Source of the DNA: Macrotis lagotis
Taxonomy: Eukaryota > Chordata > Mammalia > Peramelemorphia > Peramelidae
Assembly: GCF_037893015.1 (NCBI RefSeq)
Contig: NC_133659.1
Span: forward strand, 18,493,246-18,557,245
Direction: 5' to 3'
Length of the DNA stretch: 64,000 nt
In this document: positions 60,873 to 64,000 of the stretch, one piece after another
Numbering within the stretch: the first letter of the stretch is position 1
How the letters are laid out: each line of letters begins with the position of its first letter
Translations under genes and position numbers: made by a program
Notes under the pieces: model-generated
Told to the model about the DNA's origin: nothing
What the model saw: the letters and a program-made list of their open reading frames with translations, nothing else
Databases searched by the model: none

Positions 60873-61524
60873 GCACACACTAAGACATACCTGTCTCTAT
60901 TTTCGCCTGTTAATCTTCTCTAAATTCTTTTTTTTCATAATCATACTTTTTTTTCTATTTCTATTTACTGAATTATCTACTTTCTTTTTTTGGTATCTTT
61001 CCTCTCATTCTTCTCTTTCTTCTTTTGTCTTCTGCCTGCCCTGATGTCCTCATTTTGTAAAACAATTTTTCCATTAATCATTAATTTTCTTCCCTTCTTC
61101 CTTCCACTGGGAAAAAATCAAACTCTAGTAACAAATATACATAATCTAGCAAAATAAATTCTTATCTTGGCATTCCCAGAAATAGATATCTCACTGTGTA
61201 ACCTAATTCCATCACCTGTCTGTCAGGAGGTGCGTAGCAGAATTCATCATTAGTCTCGTATCATGGTTAGTATTGTGTTGTTCCAAGTTTGTAAATTGTT
61301 CTTTTCACAATGTTGTTACAATAGATGTTCATTCTTTCACTCTTCTTCCTATTTTTATGCTTCTTTTTCCTTCTCTTCTTCCCCTCATCTTCATCCACAT
61401 CCCCTTTGTCCTCCTCTTCTGCTTTTTCCTTTTATTATCATAAATTTAGGAGAAGAATGAACCTTGGAGCAAATCAAATTTACTTCCCATTATACAGATG
61501 AGGAAACTGAAGAGTAGGGTTCAA

Positions 61525-61690
61525 AGTCAGGGAATCAGTCAATTAATATTTAGTAAGTGTTAAATCCTTGGAATAGAAAGAAAGGAAAAGGACAGTCTCT
61601 GTCATTAAGCAGTTCCTAATCTAAGGTGTTGGTGGTGGGGAGACAACCTGCCAACAACTATGTACAGATACAATATATCCAGGAAAAATG
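61525..61690 (+). mobile_element. Old marsupial repeat, paralogous to 7945-8115
   Basis: TCAATTAATATTTAGTAAGT, then GGAGACAACCTGCCAACAAC and TGTACAGATACAATATATCC. Confidence 0.55.
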
Positions 61691-62311
61691 GGAATTAATT
61701 CAGAATGGGAGCATAAGAACTAAGATCACCCAGTTTGTACACAGCTGAGGTAGGATTTAATTTAAGTAAATATGTAAAGTAGGTGGGGTCTTCTTGGCTC
61801 CAAGCCTAGCACTTTACATTATCTTAGACTGTCTCCCTTCCATAATCACCTTCTCATGTCTGTTCTTTTCATCCCTCTTTCTCCAGGATGATTTCAGTAT
61901 GCTGAACACACACACAAATATGCAGCCCCAACCTATATAGCCATGAGTAGAGTAGCGGTATGTGCCCATAAACATCTATGGACATACATGCACATATGTG
62001 CTCATGCCCATTACACAAGTAAGCAGACTTTGTAAACCTATGCAATTGAAATTTCCAAATATAGCTTCAGAGATCTAGTCCAGAAGGATCAGCAGAAGTC
62101 CTCTAGTCCAACTTCCTCATTTTACTGATGAATAAATGGAAACAAAGACAGATTAAGTAACTAGCCCAAAGCTCCATAGGTAACCAATATTGAAAAAAAA
62201 TGTGCTAATTACATCCCAAGACTTGAATGGAATATCAAAAAGTGAACTTCTTTTTTTCCTCTAATCTATTCAAGCAGTAGATGGTTCAGGACAATATTAT
62301 TTTTATTTTTT

Positions 62312-62431
62312 TAGAGGACAACGGTGTTAAGTGACTTGCCCAAGGTCACATATTGATGTAATTATTAAGTGTTTGAGGCTAAATTTCACTCAAGTCCTCC
62401 TGACACCAGGGCCAGCATTCTATCTACTGAG
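62312..62431 (-). mobile_element. tRNA-headed SINE, partial, private to copy 2
   Basis: AGGACAACGGTGTTAAGTGA to CCAGCATTCTATCTACTGA. It is absent from the matching spot before copy 1 exon 4. Confidence 0.75.
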
Positions 62432-62569
62432 TGGTTCTGGACAATATTGACAAAGCAAATGTATACTATTTGGGGAGGAGGTGAGGGAAAAATTATTTAG
62501 CAGCTCTGCTCTATTCCTTTAAAGAGTGAAATGAAAATTAGCTTTCCAATTTCTCTTTCTGATCAACAG

Positions 62570-62730
62570 GACAGCCCTTTGACCCCCACTTTCAGATCAC
62601 CAATGCAGTTGCCAATATCATCTGCTCCATCACTTTTGGGCATCGCTTTGAATACTATGACTCGCAGTTTCAGGAGTTACTAGAGACTTTGGATAATGTC
62701 ACAACTCTTACAAGTGAATGGGGGTGCCAG
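62570..62730 (+). pseudogene. CYP2J2-like pseudogene: CYP2J copy 2 exon 4, intact
   Basis: This exon is 161 bp, after TGATCAACAG and before GTAATA. It encodes [40 protein letters not shown] and TLTSEWGCQ. In places it is closer to human (NIICSITFG) than copy 1 exon 4 is. There is no stop or indel against copy 1. Confidence 0.92.
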
Positions 62731-63305
62731 GTAATAGACCACCCCTTCCTTGGAAAGGTTGACTCTGTCTCTACTGGGCAGAAACCTCTAACAAAAAAGA
62801 AATAAACATGACTGTCGGAGACTGAAGGGACTTTGCCAACAGTAAAAAGGACTGAAAAGGAGAGAGGACAGAAACAAAATATTTATTAATACTGACATGA
62901 AACAACTTGCCTGGGGTAACTGGTGGTTTTCAAGAACACCAAGATCTCCAAATAATGGGAAAGAAATTTCTATGCATTTTAAAGTTTTTTTTTCTAAAAT
63001 CTTTATCAAGATGATCAATTTACAATCATTTATTAAACACCTGCTGTTTCCCCAATACTGTGCAAGGAGATAGAAACAATTACAGAAATGAAATAGTCCC
63101 TGATCTCAGGTGGTAAACATTTTGTTGTAGAGGACAACGTGCTCTTATATGAATGTCTCTGCAAGTAATGATTTCAATAAGAATAGTTTGGGGAAGGTTG
63201 GCATTAGAAGAAAGGAGACTCAGGAAAGGCTTCCTAGAAAAACTATCTCTGGAGCAGAATTTGAGAAAAATCAGGAATTTTAACCTCATTTCTGGAGGGG
63301 ACATA

Positions 63306-63660
63306 GAGAGAAAGACAGACAGACAGACAGACTGAGACAGACAGAGATATACAGAGACTGAGACAAAAAGACACTGAGAGACAGAGAAAAAGACAGAGGG
63401 ACAGAGTCAGAGAGAGAGACAGACAGACAGACAGAAAGACTGAGACAGATAGAGAGAAAGAGACACAGTGAGACAGAGAGACAGAGAAAAAGAGTCAGAG
63501 AGAGAGACAAAGAGACAGAGAGAGACACAGAGGCAAAGAGAAATAGATAGATACAGACCTTAAGACAGAGAAACAGAGAGAAAAAGATGGACTGGAAAAA
63601 AGGAGATAAAAACAGACAGGTAAAGAAATAGAATGAGAGACAGAGAGAAGAAACAAAATC
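63306..63660. repeat. (GACA/GAGA)n purine-rich low-complexity block
   Basis: About 350 bp of GA-, GACA- and GAAA-type repeats on the + strand. Open frames through it on the - strand (Ser/Leu-rich) are artefacts. Confidence 0.93.
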
Positions 63661-63729
63661 AGAGACCAGAATCATTTAAGTGCTTATATTTATGCTTTGT
63701 AAACAGCCTTACTATGTATTAATTCCCAT

Positions 63730-64000
63730 CTCAGTGTCTTTGCACTGGATGCCCCTTTTCCGTGAAATGCCCTCCTTCCCTCACTACTTGGCTTCCTTCA
63801 AGAATCAGCTCATGTTTCACCTTTTCCTGCAGGATATCTTAACCAGTCTCTCCAGTTTTCAGTGCTGTCCCTTTGGAAATTACCTCTCCCTCACTCTACA
63901 TATAGTTTTCGTACAACAAACTCTTTCCATGGTGTCTCTCCCATTACAAGTGAGCTCCTTGATAATATGGTCTGGTATTTCCTCCTTTGTTTTGAATGCC
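63730..64000 (+). mobile_element. L2 LINE, 3' region, runs off the window
   Basis: TGTCTTTGCACTGGATGCCC, TCAAGAATCAGCTCATGTTT, AAGTGAGCTCCTTGATAATA in L2 order, as at 20650-21190. Confidence 0.72.

Larger units (their letters stand above)
59631..62569 (+). other. Intron 3 of copy 2
   Basis: It aligns in patches to intron 3 of copy 1 (CTTTTGGTCAAATAATGATT near 59680; 61190-61290; 61600-61690). It is enlarged by L1 at 59860-60858. No other gene is seen. Confidence 0.7.
36899..62730 (+). pseudogene. CYP2J2-like pseudogene: CYP2J copy 2, exons 1-4, damaged (probable pseudogene), partial at right edge
   Basis: Exons are 36899-37111, 40806-40969, 59470-59630 and 62570-62730, all + strand with GT-AG borders. 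Exon 1 and exon 4 are open. Exon 2 has TAA (40818-40820) where CYP2J2 has Tyr in KKYGN, and one extra base near 40945-40952 that brings a second TAA (40959-40961). Exon 3 has an 11-bp tandem duplication (59550-59560 and 59561-59571). The predicted product would stop after about 75 residues: anchor and hinge only. Intron 2 is 18.5 kb and full of L1. Exons 5-9 are not in the window; intron 4 of copy 1 is 1.2 kb, so exon 5 may lie just past the edge. Sequencing error is the main alternative, but three separate lesions make it less likely. Confidence 0.85.
57420..63150 (+). repeat. Segmental duplicate B (around copy 2 exons 3-4)
   Basis: This is the partner of 5880-9248, longer because of private L1 insertions at about 57825-59235 and 59860-60858. 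Intronic similarity is visible before exon 3, between exons 3 and 4, and after exon 4. Confidence 0.8.
62731..64000 (+). other. Intron 4 of copy 2 (to window edge)
   Basis: The first 390 bp align to intron 4 of copy 1. Then come a purine-rich repeat and an L2. Exon 5 is not reached. Confidence 0.65.

Noticed and set aside
63286-63675. 129-aa Ser/Leu-rich frame on the - strand, resembling a membrane protein
   Set aside because: It is the translation of the GACA/GAGA repeat block.

Overview
This window is mammalian nuclear DNA, almost certainly from a marsupial. The evidence is a spliced mammalian gene with canonical introns, many tRNA-headed SINEs of the marsupial type (head GGGGCAGCTAGGTGGCGCAG, ending at a GCCTTGCAAAAA tail), a second tRNA-headed SINE ending in GAAGGACAAA, and heavy L1 with some L2 and MIR/THER. 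I cannot tell an Australian from an American marsupial by eye.

The genes are two tandem copies of one cytochrome P450 of the CYP2J subfamily, both on the + strand. Copy 1 occupies positions 1-24.3 kb. Exons 3-9 (6661-23453) are complete, open and correctly phased, and carry the I-helix AGTETT, the K-helix ExxR and the heme loop FSIGKRACLG. Exons 1-2 are not recognisable in the window and should lie to its left. Copy 2 starts at 36899 behind a TATA box. Its exon 1 is intact, exon 2 (40806-40969) carries a nonsense codon and a +1 frameshift, exon 3 (59470-59630) carries an 11-bp tandem duplication that shifts the frame, and exon 4 (62570-62730) is intact. Later exons would lie beyond the right edge. 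I read copy 2 as a degraded tandem pseudogene.

Layout: 1-6660 is intron 2 of copy 1, mostly L1. 6661-23453 is exons 3-9, with introns carrying SINEs, MIR, L2 and one L1. 23454-36765 is 3' flank and intergenic DNA, dominated by sense-strand L1 pieces with SINEs nested in them. 35.8-36.3 kb is an AT-rich degenerate repeat just upstream of the copy 2 promoter. 36.9-40.97 kb is exons 1-2 of copy 2. 41-59.4 kb is a very long intron 2 with L1 nested in L1 nested in L1. 59.5-64 kb is exons 3-4 and part of intron 4, ending in a purine-rich repeat and an L2 fragment.

The DNA around exons 3-4 of the two copies (about 5.9-9.2 kb and 57.4-63.1 kb) is still alignable by eye outside the exons, so this is a segmental tandem duplication with shared older repeats and private younger ones. 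I found no CRISPR array, no RNA gene other than tRNA-derived SINE heads, no endogenous retrovirus I could support, and no exotic new system. The points most worth a second look are the broken copy 2, the shared and private repeat insertions, a nuclear-receptor half-site array in intron 1, and the AT-rich repeat upstream of the promoter.
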